From Typha latifolia (Eukaryota > Streptophyta > Magnoliopsida > Poales > Typhaceae), in contig CM034105.1 in the NCBI GenBank assembly GCA_019914945.1, positions 1 to 64,000 of the forward strand: DNA of 64,000 nt, in the 5' to 3' direction. A program made the position numbers and the translations under genes. Under the pieces are notes generated by a model, which saw only the letters and a list, made by a program, of their open reading frames with translations, was not told the origin of the DNA and did no database searches. The number at the start of each line of letters is the position of its first letter. Positions within the stretch are counted from its first letter, which is position 1. This document shows, piece by piece, positions 52,034 through 62,062 of the stretch.

Positions 52034-52304
52034 TTTGAAGTCCATTCAAATTTTGACTGCTCATATATATCGTGGAAATAAAAGAACCAGGGGCGAAAGC
52101 TCTGCCCAAGTCTTTTTGGTCGTTCGTAAATGGAAACGATAGTTATAAATATCATCTTAAATGACTAACTAACAACCCCTTATTAGGGCATTGAGCTTCT
52201 TTTATTGCGTTACCGTAGAAATGCAGGACAACTAGGATTAATCTGGATAACTGCAATGACGCAACCAGCACAAGGGCGTGCGTCTTAAATAAACAAGACT
52301 GGAA

Positions 52305-53837
52305 TCAAATTTTGGACACCTCCGGAACTGCAACTGGGAAGTTGTTAATCTCATCCATCCAGGGGTTCCTCTCCTCTGCAGGATCCACCGCCTTCAGAGC
52401 TCTCCAGACGGCACTATTACACTTGAACCCAGACCCAAATGCTATCTGCCAAACCCTATCCTTCTTCCTAATCCTTCCTTTCCCCTCGGTGTATGCCAGT
52501 TCGTACCAGAGAGAGCTGCTTGAAGTGTTACCAAATCTGTAGAGCGTCATCCTCGACGGTTCCATTTGCCAGTCAGAAAGCTGCAAGTTCTTCTCCAGTT
52601 CATCTAGGACGGCCCTCCCCCCAGCATGGATGCAGAAATGCTCGAAGGCCAACTTGAAGTCAGGGATGTAAGGCTTAATCTTCATCTTAAAGAACTTCTT
52701 TGCGACCACCGTTGTCAAGAAGAGTAGCTGCTCAGAGATGGGCAGCACAAGAGGGCCCAGTGTAGTAATGTTGGTCTTCAAGGCATCAGCAGCCACCACC
52801 ATCAGATCCTTGGAAAGGGAAACGCCGATCTTCTTGGTATCATCCTCCTCCTGCATCACACAATTGTAGGACTTGTCGTCGGCGCCTTTGTGGGTCCGAA
52901 CCGTATGGACCAACTCATACTTGGAACGTCGGCGATCTGATCTCTTGTTGGATAGGAGGATCGCGGCCCCACCCATCCGAAACAAGCAGTTCGTGATAAG
53001 CATCGACTTGTTGTTGCCAAAGTACCAGTTCAAGGTCATGTTCTCCATGCTGACAACCAAGGCATAGGAATTGGCGTGGACTTGGAGAAGATCCTTCGCG
53101 AGGTCTATCGAGATTAGCCCCGCGCTGCAACCCATGCCACCAAGATTATAGCTAAGGATGTTTCCCCTGAGCTTGTAATGGTTCACGACCATGGCCGAAA
53201 GAGACGGAGTCGGATTGAACAAGCTACAGTTCACAATCAAGATCCCGATGTCCTTTGGTTTCACGTTCGTCTTCGCAAAAAGCTCATCAATGGCTCCGAA
53301 GATGACGGTCCTAGCTTCCTTCCTTGCTTCGTTTATCGATGGAAGTGGTGGAATACTAAGAAAAGCCTCAGGGAAGTAAGTGGAGTCGCCAAGGCCGGAT
53401 CTTTCGACGATCTTACGCTGGAATTCGACGCTCTCTGCTGTAAACAAGCCCGTCGAAATGGAGCGCTCCACAGAGAATTTTTTAGTGCACTTACGGGCCT
53501 CGTCTGGCTTGTAGCAGGAGAAGTTGACGAGGTAGACCGGCCTCGGCCTGGTAAGGAAGTAGATGGTCGAGAGGAAGACGAGGAGGGAGGAGCAGAGGAC
53601 GATGGAGATGAGGTCGAAGCGGAGATGGTCCGCGAGGTCATGGAGGTCTTCAAGGGATAAGGTGGACAGCTGGGTGGCTATGACGACAATGACGGGGAAG
53701 AGGAAGAGGTACATTCCATGGGTGATGAGGTAGTGGTACCCAAGCTTGACGTACTTAAGTTTCACAGATTGCTGGAAGTCAGGGAGTCTCCTCGAGGAAG
53801 AGCTGGCAAGTGGGGCATTTATGCTTTGTTCCGCCAT
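52305..53837 (-). CDS. KCS: 3-ketoacyl-CoA synthase (very-long-chain fatty acid elongation)
   Basis: FAE1-type condensing enzyme of the ER fatty-acid elongase; sets chain length for cuticular wax, suberin and sphingolipid precursors. Intronless, 510 aa. Two N-terminal hydrophobic segments (about 41-60 and 75-95) anchor it in the ER membrane. The FAE1/CUT1-type domain shows [15 protein letters not shown]-like [19 protein letters not shown], catalytic Cys237 in [33 protein letters not shown], His404 in FCIHAGGRA and Asn437 in [14 protein letters not shown], then [16 protein letters not shown]. The Cys-His-Asn triad is complete. Sequence around these blocks resembles the KCS4/KCS9/KCS17/KCS11 type, but subgroup is an inference. 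Start chosen as the first ATG giving MAEQS; no upstream in-frame extension is needed. Antisense frames at 53178-53660 are shadows. Confidence 0.96.
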   Translation of the reverse strand: MAEQSINAPLASSSSRRLPDFQQSVKLKYVKLGYHYLITHGMYLFLFPVIVVIATQLSTLSLEDLHDLADHLRFDLISIVLCSSLLVFLSTIYFLTRPRPVYLVNFSCYKPDEARKCTKKFSVERSISTGLFTAESVEFQRKIVERSGLGDSTYFPEAFLSIPPLPSINEARKEARTVIFGAIDELFAKTNVKPKDIGILIVNCSLFNPTPSLSAMVVNHYKLRGNILSYNLGGMGCSAGLISIDLAKDLLQVHANSYALVVSMENMTLNWYFGNNKSMLITNCLFRMGGAAILLSNKRSDRRRSKYELVHTVRTHKGADDKSYNCVMQEEDDTKKIGVSLSKDLMVVAADALKTNITTLGPLVLPISEQLLFLTTVVAKKFFKMKIKPYIPDFKLAFEHFCIHAGGRAVLDELEKNLQLSDWQMEPSRMTLYRFGNTSSSSLWYELAYTEGKGRIRKKDRVWQIAFGSGFKCNSAVWRALKAVDPAEERNPWMDEINNFPVAVPEVSKI

Positions 53838-56800
53838 GTTAGCTCTCCCAGATCTTCACCACCAAAGGAATCGAAAAAAAATATTTAAAAATCACCCTAC
53901 AAATAAGTAAGATTACAACACCTTAATCACTCTATCTCACCTGTATAATGTGATAAATAACACAAAGATGGACCAACTGAGGAGAACAAGGAAACAAATA
54001 GTAATAATAATCATATTGTTCTACAAGAACCCAGCAGAGGAGAAGGAAAATTGCAGCTCACCACGATGCAGTATCAGAAAATTAACGGTCTCAAAGTAAA
54101 ATCTGTACTCTATCTCACTTGTTGTATGGTGAAGTCGCTTTTGCCTTTGGAATTTTTGTTTCTATTTTACACAGACTGGGATCAAGGATTCCGGAATAAC
54201 TAGAATTTTGGATCATTTAAATAGAAAATCTGGGTCCTTCTCACGTTCTTTTTCTTCACATGAGGAGGGTTTTGTATAATAATGAGGTAAAAAAACATGT
54301 GTTGTGCTGGAAAGTTTATATAAAAAAGAGATTGAATAAAGATTGTCGAACATTATCCAACTCACTCAGCTTCAAACTGGAAAAAAGTGTAATGATCAAA
54401 GTAAAATATTTCCTCTATCTCACTTGTATATTGCGATAAAGAGCACTCATATGGATCATATTGTTCTACAAAAATCCAGCAATACAGAGAAGTGCAAACA
54501 ACCATATGGTTTATTTGTACTTTTGAGAAGGAAAGGTGCCGGGGATACAAACTACCATAGCGACATGGATTTCTTCCTATATTCGAAAAGGAGGGGTGAT
54601 ACAGACCTACCTCCAACCGGAATAGATTGGCAAAGAAAACCTCGATGTATTGCCGCTCCTCTCACCCTTCTCTCTTGTAGATGAATACAAGCGTGAAGGA
54701 AAGAGAGGTACTATATAATAAGAAAAACTCTCTCTCTCTCTCCCCCCTCTTTCAGGAGAGGGAGTGAAAGTGTGCAACACGATGCTGCATGGAGGTCGGC
54801 TTGTGCTTCCCCACCTGTCGTAATTTACAGGATGATTTTTTGTACCATCTGAGATAGAGCATCTTATCACGTAAGATTTTATATGATACCGAGGTAGCGA
54901 ATATATGGTCATTTGTCTCCTGGTTTGGTGGGTACCTAGTGAGTGACTACACATGAGTAGGACCGCCAAAAAAGCCTGTGAGCTCGTGAGACTCACTGGT
55001 CTGACTTGTTTCAAATTTGACTCAGAACTCGGTCCAAGCTCTAAGTGAGTCAAATTAAATTGATATATTAGGCTCGAATGTATTATCGAGCTGAGCCGAG
55101 TTGAAGCTAGCTTGCTCGACCTCGGCTCTATTAGGCTCAGACATTGTAGCTATATATATTAGCATATAAATTCTCGTGACTCTCGTGACCCCATCCTCTC
55201 CTTCAATTCTTCTCTATATCGGTGACACTCAGTCACCGTCTCCATCCACCTCTATAACTCTGCTCTCTTCGTCCTCCCACTCCTCTAGATCTGCCAAGCC
55301 TTATCGGCGAGATGTTCATCATCGTCCTCACCCCCAACAGTCGGTTTCTTGGTGAGATCTCCCTTTCCCTCCTTGCTTCCTTTTAGGATTAATGCTCGAA
55401 ATGATGAATTAGAGCCCGAGTGAGCCATACGGATGAGTTGCCGACGAGTGAGTCTCTTAACCTTCTTTCGACCTCATCTCTGCCCTAGTTCATCGACATC
55501 ACCTTTGTCGCCACATGGGGCGTCGCTAACACCACTGCCGAGGCCCTCTCCCTCTAGCTTTTTGCTCAATTCTTCCAATGAGGTGAAACGAAGATGGGGA
55601 CGATGCCGAGGCCCTCCTTCAATTTGCTTTCCGGCAAGCTCCCTCGCCACTGGCCTACTCAAATCTAGGGGTACGTGGCGACATCTGCCTTATCGGGAAC
55701 ATAGGATTCGGAAGTTGTTCCAACAAAGGAGTTTCTCTCCTACGATGGGATATTGCATTGTACTCATGGTGGTGGGACTTGAGGAAAACCAACAACAACA
55801 AAATTAGTTGACCTAAGCTTGGCTTTTCCAGCTCAAGCTGAGCGGAACTTTTTCATCTTTTGAGCTGAGCCAAGCAAAAATCATAGCTTGTTTACATCCC
55901 TAAACATGAGTGATATCAAGCACTTGAAATATAAATTTCTCTTTGGTAAGTGTGTGACTCGACTAAATGTGAACAGGCTTATGCTCCCCTAGGTCCGTTT
56001 GAAATTAATTTTGATTCTTAATAAATTGTTGAGGCTCAGCTACGAATAGCGGGTGGGAGAATAAGGAGAGAAGATAAATAGAGTAAGAAGTCGAGATAAG
56101 AGAAGGATGTAGAGATAATGATTGAATATAAATGATGATAGGATTTAAGAATCAGTTGGGGAATGACAAAATTCAAACGTAAGTGGTGAAGATGTTTAAG
56201 GCAAAGCTAGGGAAAAAAGTGAGCCATCGTGTTATATATATATATATATATATAATTTTTAGTTTTTTTGAGCTAAGCGAGCCAACTCATGGTGAGATTC
56301 GATTCAGCTATATTTGAGCCGAACTATAACCGAGGTGATTATTTAATTCGATAACCCTCCGAGAACGAGAGGCAGCAAGTGTAAAATGCCAAATTTGAAT
56401 CTATTCGGCTTAATGGTGAACCAAGGCCTGAAACTGTAGGATTTTGGACTACTCACATGACCGCTCACGTGAGTCCTGTCTCTAGCTCCGGATACAAAAG
56501 ACGACGGAATAAAGGTATCGTGACCGGCTACTAAGAAAAACAGAACAAAAGTCAAAAATCCATGATCCCTCCCTATCTACCCATCTATCCATCTCTAGGT
56601 AGCCGTTGATACTATTTTGTTCTATTTCAAGCTTCATTAAAGAAGAAAAGTATAAAATGCCCAGTAAATTCTTCTCTAAGTATCGTGCCCAAAATCCTGT
56701 TGGGCTACGTCTATTGGCCTTAAGCCACAACGTTGTAACACTCGGATGGCCCGTGGCCTATGGATTAGTACTTTCTTTCGATCCGAATTCCATCCAATAG

Positions 56801-56945
56801 ATATATATAGACACAAACTCTTCTGGGTTCAATCATTATTTTATATTATCTTCGAAGATTGCTAAGATTTATTTAGCCCGCACAAATCCAATCCATCATG
56901 CCGTATGAGAAACTAACCCCCTTTCTTTTTTCTCTCAATTTTCTT
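53838..56945. other. KCS upstream region, repeats and hAT element
   Basis: Next to 53838 is the KCS promoter. A degenerate block with TCTATCTCAC(C/T)TGT and ATCATATTGTTCTACA(A)GAA is present at about 53928-54040 and again at about 54405-54490, with a partial copy near 54105. A hAT-like element lies at 54958-55902. A further degenerate GAGCC/GAGCT-rich fragment is at about 56265-56340 beside a (TA)n tract. The open frames at 54607-55053 and 55433-55807 are not supported as genes. Confidence 0.5.
54958..55902. mobile_element. Non-autonomous hAT-like DNA transposon
   Basis: 945-bp block whose left end reads TAGGACCGCCAAAAAAGC and whose right end, on the other strand, reads TAGGGATGTAAACAAGC. 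These are imperfect terminal inverted repeats of the (T/C)AGGG-type seen in plant hAT elements. It is flanked by 8-bp near-identical target duplications, CACATGAG (54950-54957) and AACATGAG (55903-55910). Subterminal regions carry many GAGCTGAGCC/GCTCGA-type motifs. No transposase domain is recognisable in the interior. Confidence 0.7.
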
Positions 56946-58548
56946 TCACTTGCATTTATTGCTCTTCTTATCGTTCACAGAAAAGGAATTAATCATATGC
57001 GTCAGGTTGACATGAGATGATCCACCTTCTCTCATAGCCTCTCTAGCCATCTCTCCTAACGCCTCTGCTCTTTTTCTCCTCTCCTCCCCTTCCTTTCCTT
57101 CATCCATCAAATTCCTCACAGCCTTCTCCACGTCATCCCTTCCTACAAACTTTAGTACCTCCGGGTTCACGTACATGGTCGGCTCCGTCACCCCGATTGG
57201 CACTCCAATCTCAAGAACATCCACAACCATCCTCTCGTTAAGGAACTGGTCAGCAAAATGAGGCCACGTCACCATGGGCACGCCTGCGGTGACTCCTTCC
57301 AACGTCGAGTTCCACCCACAGTGTGTCACAAATCCTCCGATCGCCGGGTGTGATAAAATCATCACCTGCGGGGCCCATCCCTTAATTATACAACCTTTTG
57401 AACCCACCCTTTCCTCGAATCCATCTGCGAGCCACTCGTCAACAGCATCAGATCTCTCCCTGTCCTTGATCACCCATACAAAGGGGCGGTTTGAGGCTTC
57501 CAATCCTAACCCCAATTCCACAATTTGCGAAGGCAGGACGTGCGTTAGACTCCCGAAACTGACGTAAATAACTGATCTGGGCATCATCATATCGAGCCAA
57601 GCCATGCATCTGTTTGCATCAATGGATGTATCTTTGTTTCCTCTCACTGCCATCCCACTAACATCTTTGTTGTAGAGAGAAAGTGGCCCAACAGTCCACA
57701 CCTTCTTGTTCATGGCCTTTTGGTAGCTCTGGATGTATGAATGTTCCAAATCCTCGAAGCTGTTCACGACTATACCGTCTGCGACGAGCTCGGCTTGACG
57801 CACCTCTTCGTCCAACTTCTCCCACCCAGGTGCCGAAAAGAACCCTGGCGCTTGAGCTTTGCTCACCTCGATTATTTGCGTTAAGCCCGGCACTACGATA
57901 AGCTCGTTTTCATCCGTTATCCCTGTCATATAAATATAGGATAAGATTTCTCCCGTTACAGAGCTAGCCTGTAACTAATAAGAAATGTTCATACTACACA
58001 TATATAGGGAAGCCAGACGTACCATCATAGGCTTTGTAATGTGATATATTATGATTGCACAAGAGGGAGAAGCAGCAAATACTAAAGAAGGTAAGCCGTG
58101 GAACGTTGAGATTGCTTGCAACCTTCTTAGTCCAAGGATGGCAAAGGTCTGATATGATGCAATTCGGATAGGGCTCATGTTTTCGGAGATAAATCTCCAT
58201 TGGTTTTTGAAGAAGGGAAGTTGCTTCGAAGAAATTGAGCATGAGATCCATCGATGGAACGACGTCGAGGTTTTCGCATCCGTCTGGTAGGCCGACTTCG
58301 GCACAAGGGAAAGGGAGCTCCACAAAACGAATCGGTAGGCCGGAAACATTAGCTTGGTCGATGGTGGTTTTGAAACGGGACGCATTGAAAGGCGTGGTGA
58401 TGACGGTGACCCGCACGCCACGCTCGGCGAGAAGCAATGCAAGGTCGATCATGGGGATCATGTGGCCTTGGGCCATCAGAGGTACTAGAACAAAGTGAGG
58501 CTTAATACGATCACTAGAACTATTCATGACTACTACTTGCCTCGTCAT
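56946..58548 (-). CDS. UDP-glycosyltransferase, UGT73-type (copy 1)
   Basis: Cytosolic family 1 glycosyltransferase that transfers sugar from UDP-sugar to a small acceptor (hormone, phenolic or terpenoid); acceptor unknown. Two exons: 58548-58023 and 57922-56946, phase 1 junction inside a Gly codon; 500 aa. N-terminal domain: HFVLVPLMAQGHMIPM with catalytic His29 and the partner Asp134 in CIISDLC. C-terminal domain: SVIYVSFGSL, and a 44-residue PSPG box from Trp358 (WAPQ..HCGWNST..E..DQ) to Gln401. The final DQ favours UDP-glucose. The general look (AQGHMIPMIDLA, GLPDGCENLD, QAPGFF, LYNKDV) is UGT73C-like. An in-frame second Met at residue 8 is an alternative start. It lies tandem with the gene at 59653-61095 but, unlike it, has an intron. 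Confidence 0.94.
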
Positions 58549-59652
58549 CTTCAGATGGCAATGGATTGATGGTAGTATGTACTGTTGTTTGCGAAGATGA
58601 TATTAATGTTTTACTTCTTTCTGAATTTGCGTGGTTAGCTCGTTATTATAGCTGATTCAGAGTGTGCAATATGGCGGTCGTTTCCATGTACTTTGTCCTC
58701 CAGTTTCCTTCGGTTTATTCGATCAGACGAGGTACTTTGTTGCGTTCTGTAGTGTTATCAACAAGAAGTGGGCATTGGAGCTGCACAGTAAGTCCGGCCT
58801 TCTGCGATTTCTCAGACAAGAAAGGTACATGTCCTATCTTGACTATTTCTTCTTCACGTAGTTTTAATTTTTTTTTTTTAAATTCCAGCTGGAGTTTGAT
58901 GATCATTGCTCTTAAGTCTTAACGTAAGAGTGAAAGGGAAAGGGAAGCAGACTGGAATAAGCATATCAACTATTTGTGTCTGTAGTTATTGACTAAGTCA
59001 TACGCCCCGCTGTTAAATCGTAAGGCAGCCGTACTGACTGTCCTATTTTGTTGTTGTTGTTGTTGTTTCAAGTTTTATTCTTGGATTCATAGTTATGCTA
59101 AATTGGGTGTTTGTTGCTTATATTTACTGGACTTTGTCATTAGCCTGTCTATATTTTCTTACAGGCTTGCTTCTTTATTGAGTGTTTAATCTTTTAAGAC
59201 TGATATCGTTATAACTATAGTGACTAAACAGGATTACAATGTCTGCTTTATTTTTTATTTCTTTTTATTGTGTTTGTTCTTGATGCAGCAAAATAAAAAG
59301 CTAGCTCTCAAGGCTCTTTCTTATTCCTCCTCATCAAATTATATATATAATATGCATATATAGTGCTTCGAGAGCCACGTGCGTGTTCTTCAACTATTGA
59401 GTTACAGTGAAGACTTATTTTTGGAGTCGTTACTCTATATATCGACTAAGTGAATATTCCGAAGAAATTATTCGGAAGTCAAAAGAATAATTTGTCGAAT
59501 CAGTGGTTTTCAATCGTATAAAGAAAAGGTACTATTTGATGAAGAATATTATTCAGAAAAAAAGGAAACCAAAAATATAGGTTTCAAATGGTGATTCCCA
59601 GACTAACAATGATAGGTTTCAAATGAAATCAAACTAAATAAACACTCTCTGT
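58549..59652. other. Spacer between tandem UGT genes
   Basis: 1.1 kb. The left part is promoter and leader of UGT copy 1 (minus strand); the right part should contain the 3' UTR of copy 2. Short plus-strand frames at 58662-58922 and 58989-59189 resemble no family. No glycosyltransferase remnant was recognised, so I see no third copy. Confidence 0.45.
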
Positions 59653-61095
59653 TTATGAGAAATACTGTAGCAAGTGTTTCATGTTCATATAAGAAGATCC
59701 TCCTTCATCCATCGCCCTCCTTGCTTTCTCTCCCAAATCCTTAGCCCTCTTCCTCCTCTCTTCCCCTTCCTCTCCTCCGTCCATCAAATTCCACACTGCC
59801 TTCTCTATATCATCCCTCTTAACAACCACATCACTATCCTCTGCTAGATACGAACTCGGAACCTTCAACCCTGCCGATACTCCAATCCTCAGCACTTGCA
59901 CTACCAACTTCTCGTTAAGGAATTGATCAGCAACACGAGGCCACGTCACCATCGGCACTCCTGCGGCGGCCACAGCCTCCAACGTAGAATTCCAACCGCA
60001 ATGCGTCAAGAATCCTCCGACAGCCGGATGCGATAAGATCACCATTTGCGGCGCCCAGCCTCTAATGATGATTCCTCTTGAGCTTGTTCTCTCTTCAAAC
60101 TCACATAACCATTTCTCTACCTCTGGGATCGACCTCTCTACCCCTTTGACCACCCAAATGAAGGGTTTATTAGATGCTTCAAGGCCGGATCCTATCTCGA
60201 TGAGCTGCGAAGGTCCCACAAGCGCATAGCTACCAAAGCTAATGTAGATTACTGACATTTCCTCCTTTGAGTCGAGCCATGTTAGGATTTTACGGTTATC
60301 AATAGATGAATTGTTGCCTCGTGTGACTTTGTTGTCTACGTCTTTGTTGTAAAGACATAATGGCCCGATCGTCCAAACCTTCTTCCCCAACATCTTTTCA
60401 TACTGCTGGATGTACGATGGCTCTAACTCGTCGAAGCTATTGATCACCAGTCCCTCTGCTGTCGCCTCTGCCTTCAGTGCTGACTCGAGAAGGTCTTCCG
60501 ATGCGAGCCCGCCGAAGAAACCAGGTGCTTGCACTTTGTTCACCTCAATTGCCTCTCCTGGGAAGTCGGGAACGAGGAAAGTCTCGTACTCGTCGATGAT
60601 TCGATCGAAAATCTTGTGACGATATATGAGGTGTGCACATAAAGGAAAGAAGCACGACGTAGTGTGGAATATGACACGTGGTATACGGAGCTCACGAGCG
60701 GCGTCTGTGGTCTCTGGAGGATTGCAGAAATCGGTGATGATACACGCCGGCGGAGAGTGTTGCGCTCGAAGATAAAGCTCGAGGGGTTCGCGGAGCATGC
60801 CGATGGCTAACATCATAGACTTGAAGAAGTCTATGGAAGGGAGAAGGTCAAAGTTTTCGCAACCTTCGGGTAACCCAGCTTTTGCGCAAGGGAGCTGGAA
60901 TTCGACGAAATGGATTGGGAGACCGGATTCCTTTATGCGGTCGATGGTGGTCTTGATTCTCCCCGCGTTGACAGCGGTGGTGATGTAGCTGACGCGCGCC
61001 CCGCGCTCGGCCAGGAGATGAGCCATATCGAGCATAGGGATCATGTGGCCTTGAGCCAGTAGAGGAACCAAGACAAAGTGAGGTTTTGATTCCAT
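59653..61095 (-). CDS. UDP-glycosyltransferase, UGT73-type (copy 2)
   Basis: Same reaction class as copy 1; acceptor unknown. Intronless, 480 aa. Catalytic His17 (LLAQGHMIPM) and Asp122 (CIITDFC) are present, as are SVIYISFGSYALVGPSQL, QAPGFFGG and LCLYNKDV. The PSPG box runs Trp347-Gln391 and is 45 residues long instead of the canonical 44: LEAVAAAGVPM has one extra Ala, from the GCC GCC GCA codons at 59970-59962. The HCGWNST and DQ ends are intact. Region 125-132 (NPPETTDA) departs from the PW-type sequence at this place in copy 1 (HPWTKKVA), so acceptor-pocket differences are likely. Its lack of an intron may reflect loss or retroposition. Confidence 0.93.
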   Translation of the reverse strand: MESKPHFVLVPLLAQGHMIPMLDMAHLLAERGARVSYITTAVNAGRIKTTIDRIKESGLPIHFVEFQLPCAKAGLPEGCENFDLLPSIDFFKSMMLAIGMLREPLELYLRAQHSPPACIITDFCNPPETTDAARELRIPRVIFHTTSCFFPLCAHLIYRHKIFDRIIDEYETFLVPDFPGEAIEVNKVQAPGFFGGLASEDLLESALKAEATAEGLVINSFDELEPSYIQQYEKMLGKKVWTIGPLCLYNKDVDNKVTRGNNSSIDNRKILTWLDSKEEMSVIYISFGSYALVGPSQLIEIGSGLEASNKPFIWVVKGVERSIPEVEKWLCEFEERTSSRGIIIRGWAPQMVILSHPAVGGFLTHCGWNSTLEAVAAAGVPMVTWPRVADQFLNEKLVVQVLRIGVSAGLKVPSSYLAEDSDVVVKRDDIEKAVWNLMDGGEEGEERRKRAKDLGEKARRAMDEGGSSYMNMKHLLQYFS

Positions 61096-62062
61096 TGCTA
61101 GCTGAGCTACTTCGATCGAAGAAGAAGCGTTGCAGTTTTAATAATGACAATCAAAAAGTGGATATATGCGCTGGTCAAAGGTGGATGGCTGTAGACTTTT
61201 CCTTGAAATTGTTTAATAAATCACGTGAGTGGATTGATTATTTTAATGCTCATTTCCATTTCATGACGCAGCTTTCTACATCATCTATATTGTCTTTCTA
61301 ATGTTCTATTCTAAGGAGATCTCTTAGCGGATCTCGGACTAATCCAGTCCTGACATTTTTTTTGTAATAAAGAATATGTAGGAATTAATTCACGCTCATC
61401 ACTTGCTACAATTTTCCATAAATTAAGATGACTGTATGCTCAGTAGCCTCTCAACTCAAATAATATATATATATATATATATTTTCATGTCCAATTTTAA
61501 AATCAGGATAGTTGAGGGTAGGGGGGCTCGGCTCGTACTTTCGAGCCTCATAATGTTGCTCAGGCTCGGCTCAGCTCAATTCAAGTCGAGTTCGAGCTGA
61601 GCCTAATCGAGCCCGAGCCGAGCTCGGGCTTGATTAGAGGATGAGACGGTGGCGACGTGGGCGGTGAAGCCACTTCCCCTCCGTCGAAGTTGGCCTTCCT
61701 GAGGGATGCGAAAACATCGACGCACTTCCATAAGATGGGCTGCAGACGAACTGATCACTTTGTAAACATAATTCCCTTTTGATATTCAAGCAGAATTCAA
61801 TGTATAATAGAAAATAAAATAAACAACGTCAACTGATATGTTATTTTACATTTTGATTACAAGAAATGGCACAAGAATATCGTTTCTAATTGTGCACATA
61901 CTCAAACAGATGATAGACTAGTTTGCGAGAGGCACCTGTATAGCTCTTGAGGTATAAAACAGTGATTCTGATCAGAATGATGGTGAAACTGCCATCTTTT
62001 TTACTCAATGGTAGCCTTGAGGCTACAATAAGAAGTGATATCTTTGATCCAGAAATTTTAGA
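61096..62062. other. UGT promoter and intergenic repeat fragment
   Basis: Holds the leader and promoter of UGT copy 2 next to 61096, a (TA)n tract (about 61459-61480), and at about 61525-61640 a GCTCGGCTC/GAGCCGAGC-rich stretch of the same flavour as the hAT-like element at 54958-55902. The last part should be the 3' UTR of the SOUL gene. No gene is seen. Confidence 0.5.

Larger units (their letters stand above)
50570..52304. other. Intergenic with candidate transposon
   Basis: Begins with the STRAP-like 3' UTR. A perfect-but-one tandem 31-bp repeat (51031-51092) starts a roughly 1-kb AT-rich block that looks like a non-autonomous transposon. A 73-codon minus-strand frame at 51525-51746 lies within it and resembles nothing I recognise. 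The last 150 bp should be KCS 3' UTR. Confidence 0.5.

Noticed and set aside
53178..53660. 160-codon plus-strand frame
   Set aside because: Complement of the KCS coding region; KCS on the minus strand is unambiguous.
54607..55053. 148-codon minus-strand frame
   Set aside because: Crosses the left border of the hAT-like element and has no family similarity.
55433..55807. 124-codon plus-strand frame within the hAT-like element, considered as a transposase remnant
   Set aside because: Low-complexity Ser/Pro-rich sequence without RNase-H-like or dimerisation motifs.
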